DNA from: a bacterium
GTDB lineage: Bacteria; Bacteroidota; Bacteroidia; Flavobacteriales; Schleiferiaceae
Assembly: GCA_016125155.1 (NCBI GenBank)
Contig: WGMI01000010.1
Location: 16,428 to 80,427, forward strand
DNA length: 64,000 nucleotides
Direction: 5' to 3'
Part shown: in pieces, positions 48,749 to 58,057 of the stretch
Layout of the letters: every line of letters starts with the position of its first letter
Position numbering within the stretch: the stretch's first letter is position 1
Position numbers and translations under genes: made by a program
Notes under the pieces: generated by a model
Database searches by the model: none
What the model was told of the DNA's origin: nothing
The model's input: the letters and a program-made list of their open reading frames with translations, nothing else

Positions 48749-50218
48749 TTATGATTTTCTCTGAGCTTCGAGGGCTTCCTGGACCAGACGGCTGCTGAGT
48801 TGGGGATCGGCTTTGCCCCCGCTGCGCTTCATGACTTCACCCATAAACAGCCCCAACAATCCCTTTTTGCCCCCCAAATACTCTTCTACCTTAGCGGGAT
48901 AGGCCTCGAGCACTTCGAGCACAATGGGGCGCAAGCGGTCTTCGTCTCGGTCTTGCAAAAGCCCTTCGGCCTCGGCTATGGACAGCGGATGTGCGGTTTG
49001 ACCCGACTCCATCAACGGCAGAATTTTCTGGAAAGCGGCGCTGTGGCTCAAACTCCCCGATTCTATGCATTCGAGCAGGGCCGCCAGGCGCTCGGGGACC
49101 ACGGGATATTCTGAGAGCTCGACCCCGTTTTGGTTGAGATAGGCCCTAATCTGGGTATTCAAAACATTGGCGCAGGCCTTGGGGCGGTTGTGGAGGGCGA
49201 CCAAATGCTCAAAATAATCGGCCATGGCCTTGTCTTCCACCAACACCGAGGCATCGTAAGGGCTCAATCCCCAGTCTACGGTATAGCGCTCGATTCGGGC
49301 TTCCGGCAAGGCGGGCATCTGGGTGCGCACCTGTTCGATCCACCCTGGACCCACATAGACCGGAGGGAGGTCGGGTTCGGGAAAATAGCGGTAGTCGTGG
49401 GCCTCTTCCTTGCTCCGGAGCACTTGGGTCATGCCTTGAACGCTGTCCCAGGTGCGGGTTTGTTGCTGCACCGCCCCCCCGGATTGAATGAGGGTCACTT
49501 GTCTTTCGAACTCGTATTCGATGGCCTTTTGTACGTGGCGAAACGAGTTGAGGTTTTTGACCTCTACCTTCGTTCCAAAAGCCGATTGCCCCTTGGGGCG
49601 CACCGAAATGTTGACATCGCAGCGGAGCGAGCCCTCTTCCATATTGCCATCGCTGATATCGAGATAGCGCACCAAACGGCGCACCTCGGTCAAATAGGCA
49701 TAGGCCTCTTCTCCGCTCGTAAACTCGGGTTCGGAGACCATTTCGAGCAAGGGTACGCCCGCGCGGTTGAGGTCGACCAGGGTGTGAAAAGGATCGAGGT
49801 CGTGCAGGCTCTTGCCCGCGTCTTCCTCCATGTGAATGCGGGTCAGCGCAATGCGCTTACCTCCGTGTTTGGCACCCAAACCTATGCTGCCCCCTGTGCA
49901 GATCGGGGTCGTGTGTTGGGTAATTTGATACCCCTTGGGAAGGTCGGCGTAGAAGTAGTTTTTCCGGGCGTATTCGTTGCGCTCGCGCAGGGTGCACCCA
50001 CAGGCCAAACCCAGCCGGATGGCGCTTTCTACCACCGCCCGATTGACGACCGGAAGCGTGCCAGGATGACCAAGGCTGATGGGACCCACCATGGAGTTGG
50101 GCCTTTCCCCGTACCCCGCCGGATCGGCAGAGTACGCCTTGGAACGGGTATTCAATTGAATGTGGACCTCGAGCCCAATAACGGGTTCGAAGGCCGATAA
50201 ATCTTGGGAATCAGACAT
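48749..50218 (-). CDS. gatB: Aspartyl/glutamyl-tRNA(Asn/Gln) amidotransferase subunit B
   Basis: This 489-residue protein has the GatB core (EPVIGLEVHIQLNTRSKAYS, GVPLLEMVSEPE, DVNISVRPKG, FPEPDLPP) and the C-terminal YqeY-like tail that binds tRNA (EEYLGGKKGLLGLFMGEVMK). It transfers ammonia from GatA to activated Glu- or Asp-tRNA. GatA and GatC are not adjacent, which is usual in Bacteroidota. ATG 50218 is clear. The 60-base gap to lpxK holds a small ACCCG/CGGGT inverted repeat. Confidence 0.96.
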   Translation of the reverse strand: MSDSQDLSAFEPVIGLEVHIQLNTRSKAYSADPAGYGERPNSMVGPISLGHPGTLPVVNRAVVESAIRLGLACGCTLRERNEYARKNYFYADLPKGYQITQHTTPICTGGSIGLGAKHGGKRIALTRIHMEEDAGKSLHDLDPFHTLVDLNRAGVPLLEMVSEPEFTSGEEAYAYLTEVRRLVRYLDISDGNMEEGSLRCDVNISVRPKGQSAFGTKVEVKNLNSFRHVQKAIEYEFERQVTLIQSGGAVQQQTRTWDSVQGMTQVLRSKEEAHDYRYFPEPDLPPVYVGPGWIEQVRTQMPALPEARIERYTVDWGLSPYDASVLVEDKAMADYFEHLVALHNRPKACANVLNTQIRAYLNQNGVELSEYPVVPERLAALLECIESGSLSHSAAFQKILPLMESGQTAHPLSIAEAEGLLQDRDEDRLRPIVLEVLEAYPAKVEEYLGGKKGLLGLFMGEVMKRSGGKADPQLSSRLVQEALEAQRKS

Positions 50219-50278
50219 GGATGGCCAGGCGCGCGGGTTCCGGTGGTACTAACCCGAATACGGGTGCAAAGAAAAGCA

Positions 50279-51325
50279 TTATACGAGGGCCTTGGCAAGC
50301 CGTTGTTCCAGGAGTTTTACGAGTCGAGCTCCTCCCGAAAACAGGAAGGAAACATTGATGGGCAAAACGGCCACCGCCCAGTGAGTGGGCCATTCGGGAC
50401 CGATGCGCACGGCGTCTTTTTCGGTCAGGGTGAGCAGGGTTCCGCTGCCTTCCATGACCCCAGACAGCCGTTGGAGCAGGGTGGCATCGAAGCGAGCGTG
50501 GTCAGGCAAGGCCCAGCCGATGACTTCCCGGTCCGGAAACAGCGAACGAATATGGGCTTCGTAGGCCTCGGGGTGGGCGATTCCGCTCAGAGCCACGACC
50601 CGTTCGACCGTTTGGACCTCTGAAAGTGCCAAGGTGGGACCCCATGGACGCAGCGGGGCATAGCGACGGCAACTGAAAAAACAATCTTCGCCCAAGGTTC
50701 GACCGGCTCTGTGCGCCATCGCCTGAGCTACCTCGTGCGCCAGGGTTTCGGGAGACGATGTAAAAATAACGATATCAGCACGTTGCGACCCTGAAGACGG
50801 CTCGCGCAAATAACCCGCTGGAATGACCCGGTCCTTCCACCAAGGGGCGTCGAACCGGCTCAGCAAAAGGTCGACCTGGCGTTGAATGCGGCGGTGCTGA
50901 AAACCGTCATCGAGCAGGATGAGCCGGATGTCCGGTCGTTCAGAAACCATGCGCTGCGCGCCATTCAGGCGATTTTCGTCTACGGCTACGGCGCATTCGG
51001 GTCGGCGCTGTTTGATCAGCAGCGGCTCGTCTCCGCTGTCGGAAGCTGCTGAATCGACGGTGACCCAGCGAAACCCCTTGCTCGAGCGCCCATAGCCCCG
51101 GCTCAATATCCCAACCGGACCAACAGAGCGCAGCTGTTCGGCCAACCACAGCACATGCGGGGTTTTGCCTGTGCCTCCAGCGCTGAGATTGCCGACCGAG
51201 ATCACCGGAATTCCGGGGGTACCGGACTTGAACCAACCGAGATCGTACCCCCAGTTTTTCAGGGAAGCACCCGCAGCATACGGCCACGAAAGGGGCTCCA
51301 ACCATCGATGGGGTTTTAACGACAT
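50279..51325 (-). CDS. lpxK: Tetraacyldisaccharide 4'-kinase (lipid A biosynthesis)
   Basis: This 348-residue inner-membrane-associated kinase has the P-loop VGNLSAGGTGKTP (~55), ILSRGYGR and the DDGFQHRRI motif with catalytic aspartates. It phosphorylates the 4' position of the lipid A precursor and shows that the cell makes LPS. ATG 51325 matches the family's MSLKPHRWLEPLSWPY start; the frame is open upstream, but that part mirrors miaA. It lies 41 bases after miaA on the same strand. Confidence 0.94.
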   Translation of the reverse strand: MSLKPHRWLEPLSWPYAAGASLKNWGYDLGWFKSGTPGIPVISVGNLSAGGTGKTPHVLWLAEQLRSVGPVGILSRGYGRSSKGFRWVTVDSAASDSGDEPLLIKQRRPECAVAVDENRLNGAQRMVSERPDIRLILLDDGFQHRRIQRQVDLLLSRFDAPWWKDRVIPAGYLREPSSGSQRADIVIFTSSPETLAHEVAQAMAHRAGRTLGEDCFFSCRRYAPLRPWGPTLALSEVQTVERVVALSGIAHPEAYEAHIRSLFPDREVIGWALPDHARFDATLLQRLSGVMEGSGTLLTLTEKDAVRIGPEWPTHWAVAVLPINVSFLFSGGARLVKLLEQRLAKALV

Positions 51326-51366
51326 GGCATCAGGGTAAACAAGCGATGGGGAAAAATACGCGGATT

Positions 51367-52248
51367 TTAGCCGAGCCAGGACTCTAAGGCCCGGTCCCAG
51401 CCCTGGGCGTCGCTGGCGGTTAGCCATTGTACCCCTGGGGTGCGGTTCCTGAACCAGGTGCGCTGCCGCTTGGCGTATTGACGGGTTTTGAGGGCGATCA
51501 GCGCTGCGCATTCCGCCTCAGACATACGGCCTTCAAGTACGGCAAAGGCCTCGGGATATCCAATGGTGCGCAACACGGGTAGATGCCTGTACTCCAACAC
51601 CGAGCGAGCCTCGTCGATCAACCCCGTTTCGATCATGGCCTGGCTCCTCGCTTCGATGCGTCGGATCAGCTCTGTCCGTTCGACCTCCATGCCCAGTACC
51701 TTCCAGGACCCCGCAAGTCCAGAAGTGCGCTCCGGGTTTGGAGCCACCGGGGTTCGGGCCACCTCGAGGGCGCGGAGCAGGCGTTGGGGGTTGTGGGGAT
51801 CGATGCGCTCCAAGGCAGTGGGGTTCTCCCGCTCCAAGGATTTTCTCAAAAACTCGATTCCGTGGAGGGCATATTGGGCGTTGAGTTCTTCTCGGAGCTT
51901 CGAATCGACAGCCGCCGGGGCATCAAAACCCCGCATAAGCGCTTCGAGATACAGACCACTCCCTCCAACCAAAACCACGCCTTCTACCGGATGCTCGAAC
52001 ACCCATTGCCGAACCTCTGCCCCGTAGGCGCCTGCGCTCAAAGGACACTCGATGCCGCGGTCGAGGACAAAAAAGTGGGGAACCCTGTTCCGCAGCTCCG
52101 AACCGGGGGCCGCCGTCCCGATGGGCAGCTCTCGGTAGAATTGTCGAGAGTCGAACGACAACACCGGCCAACCGAGGCGCTCGGCCAGTTCGACCGCCCG
52201 ATCGGACTTGCCCGAGGCCGTGGGCCCTACGAGGGCGAGATATTTCAC
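51367..52248 (-). CDS. miaA: tRNA dimethylallyltransferase
   Basis: This 293-residue enzyme adds a dimethylallyl group to A37 of tRNAs reading UNN codons. It has the P-loop GPTASGKSDRAVEL, the DSRQFY region that contacts the tRNA, and GSGLYLEALMRG. The later RLLRALEV and RQYAKRQRTWFR segments are characteristic. The start is GTG 52248. It follows the carboxyltransferase gene by 54 bases and precedes lpxK by 41. Confidence 0.94.
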   Translation of the reverse strand: MKYLALVGPTASGKSDRAVELAERLGWPVLSFDSRQFYRELPIGTAAPGSELRNRVPHFFVLDRGIECPLSAGAYGAEVRQWVFEHPVEGVVLVGGSGLYLEALMRGFDAPAAVDSKLREELNAQYALHGIEFLRKSLERENPTALERIDPHNPQRLLRALEVARTPVAPNPERTSGLAGSWKVLGMEVERTELIRRIEARSQAMIETGLIDEARSVLEYRHLPVLRTIGYPEAFAVLEGRMSEAECAALIALKTRQYAKRQRTWFRNRTPGVQWLTASDAQGWDRALESWLG

Positions 52249-52302
52249 CTCTTCGGAGATGTTGCTCTCTGAACCGCGCTCAACAAAGGTTCGATCAACA
52301 GC

Positions 52303-53841
52303 TTAGAGTGGAATGTTTCCGTGCTTTTTGCGCGGAAGCTTCACGGCCTTGTTTTCGAGCATGGCGAAGGCCTTGATGAGCCGGGTGCGGGTAAAGCGCG
52401 GCAGGATCACATCGTCTACATAGCCTCTGGCCGCGGCTCCATAGGGGTTGGCAAAAGCTTCGGCATATTCGCGCTCTTTTTCGAGCAGTTTGGCCTCGGG
52501 ATCTGCGGCTTCGGCGATTTCTTTTTTAAAGATGATCTCCGCGGCACCCTTGGCCCCCATCACCGCGATTTCTGCGCTGGGCCAGGCATAGTTCATATCG
52601 GCCCCGATGTGCTTGGAATTCATCACGTCGTAGGCTCCTCCATAGGCTTTGCGCGTAATCACTGTAATCCGGGGAACGGTCGCTTCGCTAAACGAATAGA
52701 GCAATTTGGCGCCATTGGTGATAATCGCGTTCCACTCCTGATCGGTTCCGGGAAGAAAACCGGGCACGTCTTCAAAGACCAAGAGCGGAATGTTGAAACA
52801 ATCGCAAAAGCGGACAAAACGCGCGGCTTTCTGAGAGCTCTTGATGTCGAGAACCCCGGCCAAATAGGCGGGCTGGTTGGCCACGATCCCGATCGCACGA
52901 CCGGCCAAACGGGCAAAACCCACCACCATATTTTCGGCGAAATCTCTGTGCACTTCGAGGAAACTGTCGGCATCGGCTACTTCCTCGATGACTTCGCGGA
53001 TGTCGTAGGGCTGGTTCGGATTTTCTGGAACGATCGCGTCCAGTTTGGGGCGGGTTTCGTCGGAAGGGGTGTAGGGCGCAAAGGGCGGCTGTTCCTCGCA
53101 GTTCTGCGGCATATACGAAAGCAGCTTTCGGAAACCCTGCAACAATTCCACCCCATTGGCATACGTAAAATGGGTCACTCCGCTCTTGACGGCATGCGCG
53201 GAAGCACCCCCCAGATCTTCGCTGCTGACCTCTTCGTGGGTCACGGTCTTGACCACGTTGGGTCCTGTAACGAACATATAGCTGTTGCCCTCAACCATTC
53301 CGATAAAATCGGTCAGCGCCGGAGAATACACCGCTCCGCCCGCGCAAGGACCCATGATGGCCGAAAGTTGGGGAATGACCCCGCTGGCCAGCGTATTGCG
53401 GTAAAAAATGTCGGCATAGCCACCGAGCGAAACCACCCCTTCTTGAATCCGCGCCCCGCCCGAATCGTTCAGCCCCACCACGGGAGCTCCATTTTCGAGC
53501 GCCAAATCCATGATCCGGACAATTTTTTCCGCGTGGGCCTCGGCCAAAGAGCCTCCGAGCACGGTAAAATCTTGCGCAAAGACGTAAACCAAGCGCCCGT
53601 TGACCGTTCCGTAGCCAGTGACCACCCCATCGCCCAAAAACTGCTGCTGATCGAGTCCGAACAAATGGCTTCGGTGTTTGACGAGCATCCCGATTTCCTC
53701 AAAACTGCCCGGATCAAGCAACAAATCAATGCGTTCGCGGGCCGTGAGCTTTCCCTTGGCATGTTGGGCGTCAATGCGGTCTTGACCTCCGCCCAAACGG
53801 GCTTCGCGTCTAAGTTCTTCGAGTTGTTCTATGCGGTTCAT
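52303..53841 (-). CDS. Acyl-CoA carboxylase carboxyltransferase subunit (propionyl-CoA carboxylase beta-like)
   Basis: This 512-residue protein has both crotonase-fold halves of the biotin-dependent carboxyltransferase family. The first holds [13 protein letters not shown] and [18 protein letters not shown], and the second holds [15 protein letters not shown] and [19 protein letters not shown]. The size and [13 protein letters not shown] segment fit propionyl-CoA (or methylmalonyl-CoA decarboxylase) subunits. It moves the carboxyl group from biotin to the acyl-CoA. The biotin carboxylase and carrier proteins are not nearby. ATG 53841 gives the usual [10 protein letters not shown] start; the longer frame mirrors murB. 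Confidence 0.93.
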   Translation of the reverse strand: MNRIEQLEELRREARLGGGQDRIDAQHAKGKLTARERIDLLLDPGSFEEIGMLVKHRSHLFGLDQQQFLGDGVVTGYGTVNGRLVYVFAQDFTVLGGSLAEAHAEKIVRIMDLALENGAPVVGLNDSGGARIQEGVVSLGGYADIFYRNTLASGVIPQLSAIMGPCAGGAVYSPALTDFIGMVEGNSYMFVTGPNVVKTVTHEEVSSEDLGGASAHAVKSGVTHFTYANGVELLQGFRKLLSYMPQNCEEQPPFAPYTPSDETRPKLDAIVPENPNQPYDIREVIEEVADADSFLEVHRDFAENMVVGFARLAGRAIGIVANQPAYLAGVLDIKSSQKAARFVRFCDCFNIPLLVFEDVPGFLPGTDQEWNAIITNGAKLLYSFSEATVPRITVITRKAYGGAYDVMNSKHIGADMNYAWPSAEIAVMGAKGAAEIIFKKEIAEAADPEAKLLEKEREYAEAFANPYGAAARGYVDDVILPRFTRTRLIKAFAMLENKAVKLPRKKHGNIPL

Positions 53842-53927
53842 GCGCGTCTGGTTATCTCGTGTTATCGCCTGAAATGTACAATGCACCGTCCGCCTGAAGG
53901 GTGCTATGGGGGCTATTTTGGTTCGGT

Positions 53928-54971
53928 CTAGAGAATATTCACTTCGGTTTCGAGGGCCACGCCAAATCGACGCTCCACTTCGGCTTGAACCGTGCGCGCC
54001 AGTTTGAGAATCTCTGCACCCTGGGCTCCTCCGTAGTTCACCAAGACCAGGGCTTGGCGATCGTGGACTCCGCAGGCCCCCATTCGGCGTCCCTTCCAAC
54101 CCGTCTGCTCGATGAGCCAGCCTGCGGCCAATTTTACGCGACCATCGGGCTGGGGATACCGAGGCAAGGTGGGAAACTCGAGGGAGAGGCGTTCGGCCAA
54201 GGCCGCGTCTACACTCGGATTCTTGAAAAAGCTTCCCGCATTGCCCAAAACGGCCGGATCCGGCAGTTTGCTCTGCCTTATGGCGATCACCGCTTTGGAT
54301 ACCGACCGATAATCGGGTTCGGCGACCCCTTGGTGTTCGAGTTCTTCGCGAATGGAGCCGTAGTCGAGGTGAAGCGGGGCTTTGGGATCGAGGACAAACC
54401 GAACACCGACGATCACATAGCGGTCCTTGGCCGCTCGTTTGAATATGCTCTCTCGATAGCCAAAACCACATTCGCTGGCCGAAAGGGTCTCAAAACGAAC
54501 GGCTTTCCAATCAAAGACCTCGACGGCGGCAATGGTGTCTTTGACCTCGACCCCATAGGCACCGATGTTTTGCATGGGGGCGGCACCCACCTTTCCGGGA
54601 ATCAAGGAGAGGTTCTCGAGTCCGCCCCAGCCTTTATCCACCGTGTATTGGGTCAAGGCATGCCAATTTTCTCCGGCCCCGGCCCATACCTCGATGCGTC
54701 CATCTGGGCGCTCGCGGGGTTCGAGTCCAGTGAGTTCGATGCCCAATACGGGGCGCTCGGGATCTTGGGTAAAAAGGATGTTCGACCCGCCGCCCAAAAT
54801 CAAAGGGGGGTCTTCGCCCAATCCCCGGCGCAGCCCGACCAGCGCCTGTCGGTCGCTCAAACCCAAAAACCAACGCGCCCGAGCCGGTACCCCAAACGTA
54901 GTGCGTGGGGCCAGGTCAACATCTGGCAAAAAACCGAGCTCAGCCGCGTTGTGCATAGGACTGAAGTCCAT
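53928..54971 (-). CDS. murB: UDP-N-acetylenolpyruvoylglucosamine reductase
   Basis: This 347-residue FAD enzyme makes UDP-MurNAc for peptidoglycan. The FAD segment is [14 protein letters not shown] and the second motif is [24 protein letters not shown]. The catalytic serine sits in [10 protein letters not shown] and the terminal glutamate in ETEVNIL. Length and features match the E. coli-like type I MurB. ATG 54971 overlaps the aminotransferase end by 32 bases; ATG 54956 is an alternative. It is followed by the carboxyltransferase after 86 bases. Confidence 0.94.
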   Translation of the reverse strand: MDFSPMHNAAELGFLPDVDLAPRTTFGVPARARWFLGLSDRQALVGLRRGLGEDPPLILGGGSNILFTQDPERPVLGIELTGLEPRERPDGRIEVWAGAGENWHALTQYTVDKGWGGLENLSLIPGKVGAAPMQNIGAYGVEVKDTIAAVEVFDWKAVRFETLSASECGFGYRESIFKRAAKDRYVIVGVRFVLDPKAPLHLDYGSIREELEHQGVAEPDYRSVSKAVIAIRQSKLPDPAVLGNAGSFFKNPSVDAALAERLSLEFPTLPRYPQPDGRVKLAAGWLIEQTGWKGRRMGACGVHDRQALVLVNYGGAQGAEILKLARTVQAEVERRFGVALETEVNIL

Positions 54972-56136
54972 GGCGCAGCACTTCGACTGCCTGTTTCAAC
55001 TTGGGTCCTTCGAGCACATAAGCGAGCCTTATTTCGCTCTTGCCCAATCCCGGGGTTGAATAGAAGCCCTGGTTGGGGGCAAACATCACCGTGGCCCCGT
55101 CGTATTCAAATTCCGAGAGCATCCAGCGCGCAAAATCTTCGGCATCGGGCACAGGGAGCTCGGCAACGGCATAAAAAGCGCCTTTGGGACGCGGACAGCG
55201 AATACCGGGGATGCTCAACAGCCCGTCGACCAATATATCGCGGCGGTGGCGATACTCATTCAGCACCTGGGTAAAATAATCGGCATCGGCCTCGAGGGCT
55301 CCCAAACTGGCGATTTGACCGAGGCTGGGCGGACTGAGCCGGGCTTGGGCAAACTTGAGCGCAGCCTGCATCACAGCAGCATTTCGGCTTACGAGCATCC
55401 CGATGCGCACCCCGCAGAGCGAATAGCGCTTGGATACACTGTCGACCACGATGGCGTGTTGATCGAGTCCTTCAATGTCGAGGATGCTGGTGTGCCGGGC
55501 CCCGTCGTAGACGAATTCGCGATAGACCTCGTCGGCCAAAATAAAGAGGTCCTTGCGCAACGCGAGATCGCGCAATTGTTCGAGTTCTTGACGGCTGTAC
55601 AGGCTGCCCGTGGGGTTGCCCGGATTGCACACCACGATGGCGCGGGTCTTGGGACCGACCAAGGCCTCGATGGTTTCGATGCTCGGCAGGGCGAAGCCGT
55701 TCGAAAGGTGAGAGGTGACGGGAACCACTTCCAACCCCGCCTGAATGGCAAAACTGATGTAGTTGGCGTACAGAGGCTCGGGTACAATGACTTCGTCTCC
55801 GGGGTCGGCTATGGCTCCAAAGGCAAATTGAATGGCCTCCGACCCCCCCGAAGTCACCATGAGCTCGTGCTCCTTGAGTTCGATGCGCAAACCGAGGTAG
55901 TAGTCGCGAAAGCCTTTGCGGAGCTCGGCCAATCCCGCGCTGTGCGTGTATTCGACCAAGGGTTCATCGAAACGGCGAACGGCTTCGATGGAAGGTTTTG
56001 GGCTCTGAATATCCGGTTGTCCAATGTTGAGCTTGATGACCTCGATGCCGCGGGCAACGGCGGCTTCGGCGTAGGGAACCAGTTTGCGAATGGGAGACTC
56101 GGGCAGCCGGTGGCCTCGGTGAGAGAGTTGGGGCAT
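54940..56136 (-). CDS. Class I/II PLP-dependent aminotransferase
   Basis: This 398-residue cytosolic enzyme has the fold-type I pattern. KLNIGQPDIQSPKP and TSGGSEAIQFAFGA come first, then CNPGNPTGSLYS, and ILADEVYREFVYDG provides the cofactor aspartate. The PLP lysine is in DSVSKRYSLCG, and the arginine-bearing end is SEIRLAYVL. It is close to aspartate or aromatic aminotransferases, with substrate not determined. ATG 56136 lies just past a terminator, so it is transcribed from its own promoter or by read-through. It overlaps murB by 32 bases. Confidence 0.9.
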   Translation of the reverse strand: MPQLSHRGHRLPESPIRKLVPYAEAAVARGIEVIKLNIGQPDIQSPKPSIEAVRRFDEPLVEYTHSAGLAELRKGFRDYYLGLRIELKEHELMVTSGGSEAIQFAFGAIADPGDEVIVPEPLYANYISFAIQAGLEVVPVTSHLSNGFALPSIETIEALVGPKTRAIVVCNPGNPTGSLYSRQELEQLRDLALRKDLFILADEVYREFVYDGARHTSILDIEGLDQHAIVVDSVSKRYSLCGVRIGMLVSRNAAVMQAALKFAQARLSPPSLGQIASLGALEADADYFTQVLNEYRHRRDILVDGLLSIPGIRCPRPKGAFYAVAELPVPDAEDFARWMLSEFEYDGATVMFAPNQGFYSTPGLGKSEIRLAYVLEGPKLKQAVEVLRHGLQSYAQRG

Positions 56137-56144
56137 GGTGTTGG

Positions 56145-56179
56145 GTGAAAAAGAAAAACCCGCCTGGGCTGGGCGGGTT
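56145..56179 (-). terminator. Intrinsic terminator for the DUF1573 gene
   Basis: AACCCGCC and GGCGGGTT form an eight-base-pair stem with a seven-base loop (56157-56179). On the minus strand it is followed by TTTCTTTTTC. It lies 40 bases after the DUF1573 stop and just before the aminotransferase start. Confidence 0.8.
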
Positions 56180-56218
56180 CAAATATCGGGTTTGGAGCCG
56201 AGGTGGCTAACCGCGGAT

Positions 56219-56680
56219 TTAGCGGACTTGCAGGGCGCTCGAACCCGCATTGGGGTTCACGGGCACGGTCTCGGTCTGGGGGGCCGCCTTGACGTTGCCG
56301 CGGATGTTCAACACTTTGGTCGGGGTCTTGGCGTTCGAGGTCACGGTGACCTGCTTGTTGAACTGACCTTGCCGGCTGGTGTCGTACTTGACTTTGATGC
56401 TGGCCTTTTCGCCTGGAGCAATCGGGGTCTTGGGCCATACGGGGACGGTGCAGCCGCACGATCCTTTGCAATTCGAGATGATGAGGGGCTCTTTGCCGGT
56501 ATTAGTAAAGACGAATTCGCGCTCTCCATTGGCGTTGTGCTCAATGGTGCCATAGTCGATGGTCTCGCTGACAAACGAAATTTCCGGAGCGTTCGGATTG
56601 GGGGCCGAAGCGTCGGCTACCTGAGCGTTTGCGCGAAGGGCTCCGAAGAGCAGAGCAGTGAGTACCAATGCGTTTTTCAT
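56219..56680 (-). CDS. DUF1573 exported protein
   Basis: This 153-residue protein has a signal peptide (ALVLTALLFGALRANA). The DUF1573 domain follows: IDYGTIEHNANGEREFVFTN, then EPLIISNCKGSCGCTVPVWP, with the conserved cysteines, and GEKASIKVKYDTSRQGQFNK. The fold resembles small immunoglobulin-like periplasmic domains. DUF1573 proteins are plentiful in Bacteroidota and have no known role. ATG 56680 is chosen; the open frame extends upstream past the promoter. It is monocistronic, with a near-perfect promoter and a clean terminator, which suggests strong expression. Confidence 0.9.
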   Translation of the reverse strand: MKNALVLTALLFGALRANAQVADASAPNPNAPEISFVSETIDYGTIEHNANGEREFVFTNTGKEPLIISNCKGSCGCTVPVWPKTPIAPGEKASIKVKYDTSRQGQFNKQVTVTSNAKTPTKVLNIRGNVKAAPQTETVPVNPNAGSSALQVR

Positions 56681-56704
56681 GAAGTGCTGCGGGTTGAAGT
56701 GAAA

Positions 56705-56735
56705 CAAATGTACGGTTCGTGAGTGTTGCGACAAA
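56705..56735 (-). promoter_or_regulatory. Consensus Bacteroidota promoter for the DUF1573 gene
   Basis: On the minus strand TTTG (56735-56732), exactly 19 bases, then TACATTTG (56712-56705) match the TTTG-N19-TAnnTTTG promoter with no mismatch. The -7 element ends 24 bases before the ATG at 56680. Confidence 0.85.
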
Positions 56736-56949
56736 GGCCGCAATTACTGTGCCAGCTGACGCGTATAGACCGATCATTTATCCTCTAAAACTCATTATTT
56801 CATCGCTTCCGTGTGGACTGTGAAACGTAGGATTCCCGACAGGGCTCTGAGATACACCCGATTTCCGGAGCGTTCTCAGTGGGTTTCATGCGATGATGGG
56901 ATGGGGTTTATGTTCATGCGTTGTGTCAGGAGCTGCGGCGGGATCCGGA

Positions 56950-57015
56950 CTATGAGCCCGCTATGAGCCTACTATGGGCCTACTCTGGGACTGCTGTGGG
57001 ACTGCTATGAGCTCT
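56950..57015. repeat. Six-copy degenerate 11-base tandem repeat
   Basis: Units in order are CTATGAGCCCG, CTATGAGCCTA, CTATGGGCCTA, CTCTGGGACTG, CTGTGGGACTG and CTATGAGCTCT. The consensus is CTATGRGMCTR. Period 11 is constant across 66 bases with one to four changes per unit. Confidence 0.85.
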
Positions 57016-57021
57016 GTCAAG

Positions 57022-57041
57022 AGCCGCAAAATCTTGCGGCT
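57022..57041. repeat. Perfect 8-base-pair inverted repeat beside spaced direct repeats
   Basis: AGCCGCAA, a four-base loop and TTGCGGCT form the stem. Its right arm begins the word GCGGCTTTACG (57036-57046), which recurs at 57066-57076, 30 bases later. No gene ends before it on the plus strand, so it is not an obvious terminator. Confidence 0.6.
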
Positions 57042-57106
57042 TTACGGCACGTAGTTTTACTAAAGGCGGCTTTACGCGGGGGAACGGGGGGTGATACCTT
57101 CGCGCG

Positions 57107-58057
57107 GTGAATGCTCAGAGGAAGGCACATTGGGCGCTGGGGGCGGTGGCGGCGATTTACGGGCTCAACTTTACCCTCGCCAAAGAGGTCATGCCCGAAT
57201 ACATCGGGCCTTTTGGTTTTATCCTGATCCGGGCCACCGGAGCCGTGGTCTTGTTTTGGCTCGCCTCGGCGGGGCGCAAACGCGAACCACTCCAAAAACG
57301 CGACCTCCCGCTCTTTGCGCTCTGTGGACTGCTCGGTGTGGCTGCCAATCAACTCTTGTTTTTCAAAGGCCTCGAGCTCACCGGTCCCATCAGCGGATCG
57401 CTCTTGATGACCATCACCCCACTTTTGGCCTTGGTTCTCGCCGCCTTGTTCGGGAACGAACCCCTGAGCCCTGCCAAAATTGCCGGACTCGCGCTGGCCG
57501 GAGGAGGCGCCCTGCTCCTGATCGGATCGGGATTGGTGCGCGGACACCACCACAGCAACCCGCTGGGCGATGCGCTTATCCTGATCAACGCCGCTTCCTA
57601 TGCCGCCTATATGGTTGCGGTCAAACCCCTGATGCAGCGCTACAGCCCCCGAACCGTCACCCAATGGGTCTTTGTGTTTGGATGCTTTATGGTCCTCCCC
57701 TTTGGATGGGGCGAATTCAGTGCTATTGAATGGGGTAAAATGCCTTGGGACATCTACGCCCGCGTGGCCTATGTGGTTGTCTTTACCACCTTTTTCGCTT
57801 ACCTCCTCAACAGCTACGGCATTTCCCAACTCGGCAGCGGGATCTCCAGCCTCTATGTGTATTTGCAACCCCTGTTTGCCACCGGTTTTGCGCTGCTGCT
57901 CGGGAGCGATCAACCGCGCTGGGTGCAATTGGTCAGCGCCCTGCTCGTAGGTCTTGGGGTATTGGTCGCGGGCAACCGAATCCACGGACAGCAACCCCTG
58001 CGCGGTCCCAAGAGACGAAACCGTACCTTTCCCGACCCAAAAATCAGCCTGCCATGA
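57107..58057 (+). CDS. EamA/DMT-family transporter
   Basis: This 316-residue protein has ten predicted membrane helices in two homologous halves, as in the drug/metabolite transporter superfamily. The first half starts HWALGAVAAIYGLNFTLAK and includes GPFGFILIRATGAVV, and the second starts GDALILINAASYAAYMVAVK. The substrate is unknown; such proteins often export amino acids or metabolites. The start is GTG 57107. Its C-terminus is unusually basic (RGPKRRNRTFPDPK). The stop overlaps the yicC start as ATGA, giving a yicC-gmk-nadD operon headed by a transporter. Confidence 0.88.
   Translation: MNAQRKAHWALGAVAAIYGLNFTLAKEVMPEYIGPFGFILIRATGAVVLFWLASAGRKREPLQKRDLPLFALCGLLGVAANQLLFFKGLELTGPISGSLLMTITPLLALVLAALFGNEPLSPAKIAGLALAGGGALLLIGSGLVRGHHHSNPLGDALILINAASYAAYMVAVKPLMQRYSPRTVTQWVFVFGCFMVLPFGWGEFSAIEWGKMPWDIYARVAYVVVFTTFFAYLLNSYGISQLGSGISSLYVYLQPLFATGFALLLGSDQPRWVQLVSALLVGLGVLVAGNRIHGQQPLRGPKRRNRTFPDPKISLP

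Larger units (their letters stand above)
56736..57106. other. 371-base intergenic region without a supported gene
   Basis: No frame here has a plausible start and family pattern. The region separates the minus-strand DUF1573 gene from the plus-strand EamA operon. It holds an 11-base tandem repeat, a perfect hairpin and two spaced copies of an 11-base word, listed separately. A TACCTTCG at 57095 may be a variant -7 element for EamA, but it lies only five bases before the GTG start. Confidence 0.7.

Noticed and set aside
52321..55274. Two long plus-strand frames (52321-53931 and 53901-55274)
   Set aside because: They are antisense to the carboxyltransferase and murB, both of which have full motif sets. 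The frames show no family features.
56950..57015. Possible CRISPR array
   Set aside because: The units are 11 bases and directly adjacent with no spacers, and no cas genes are near.
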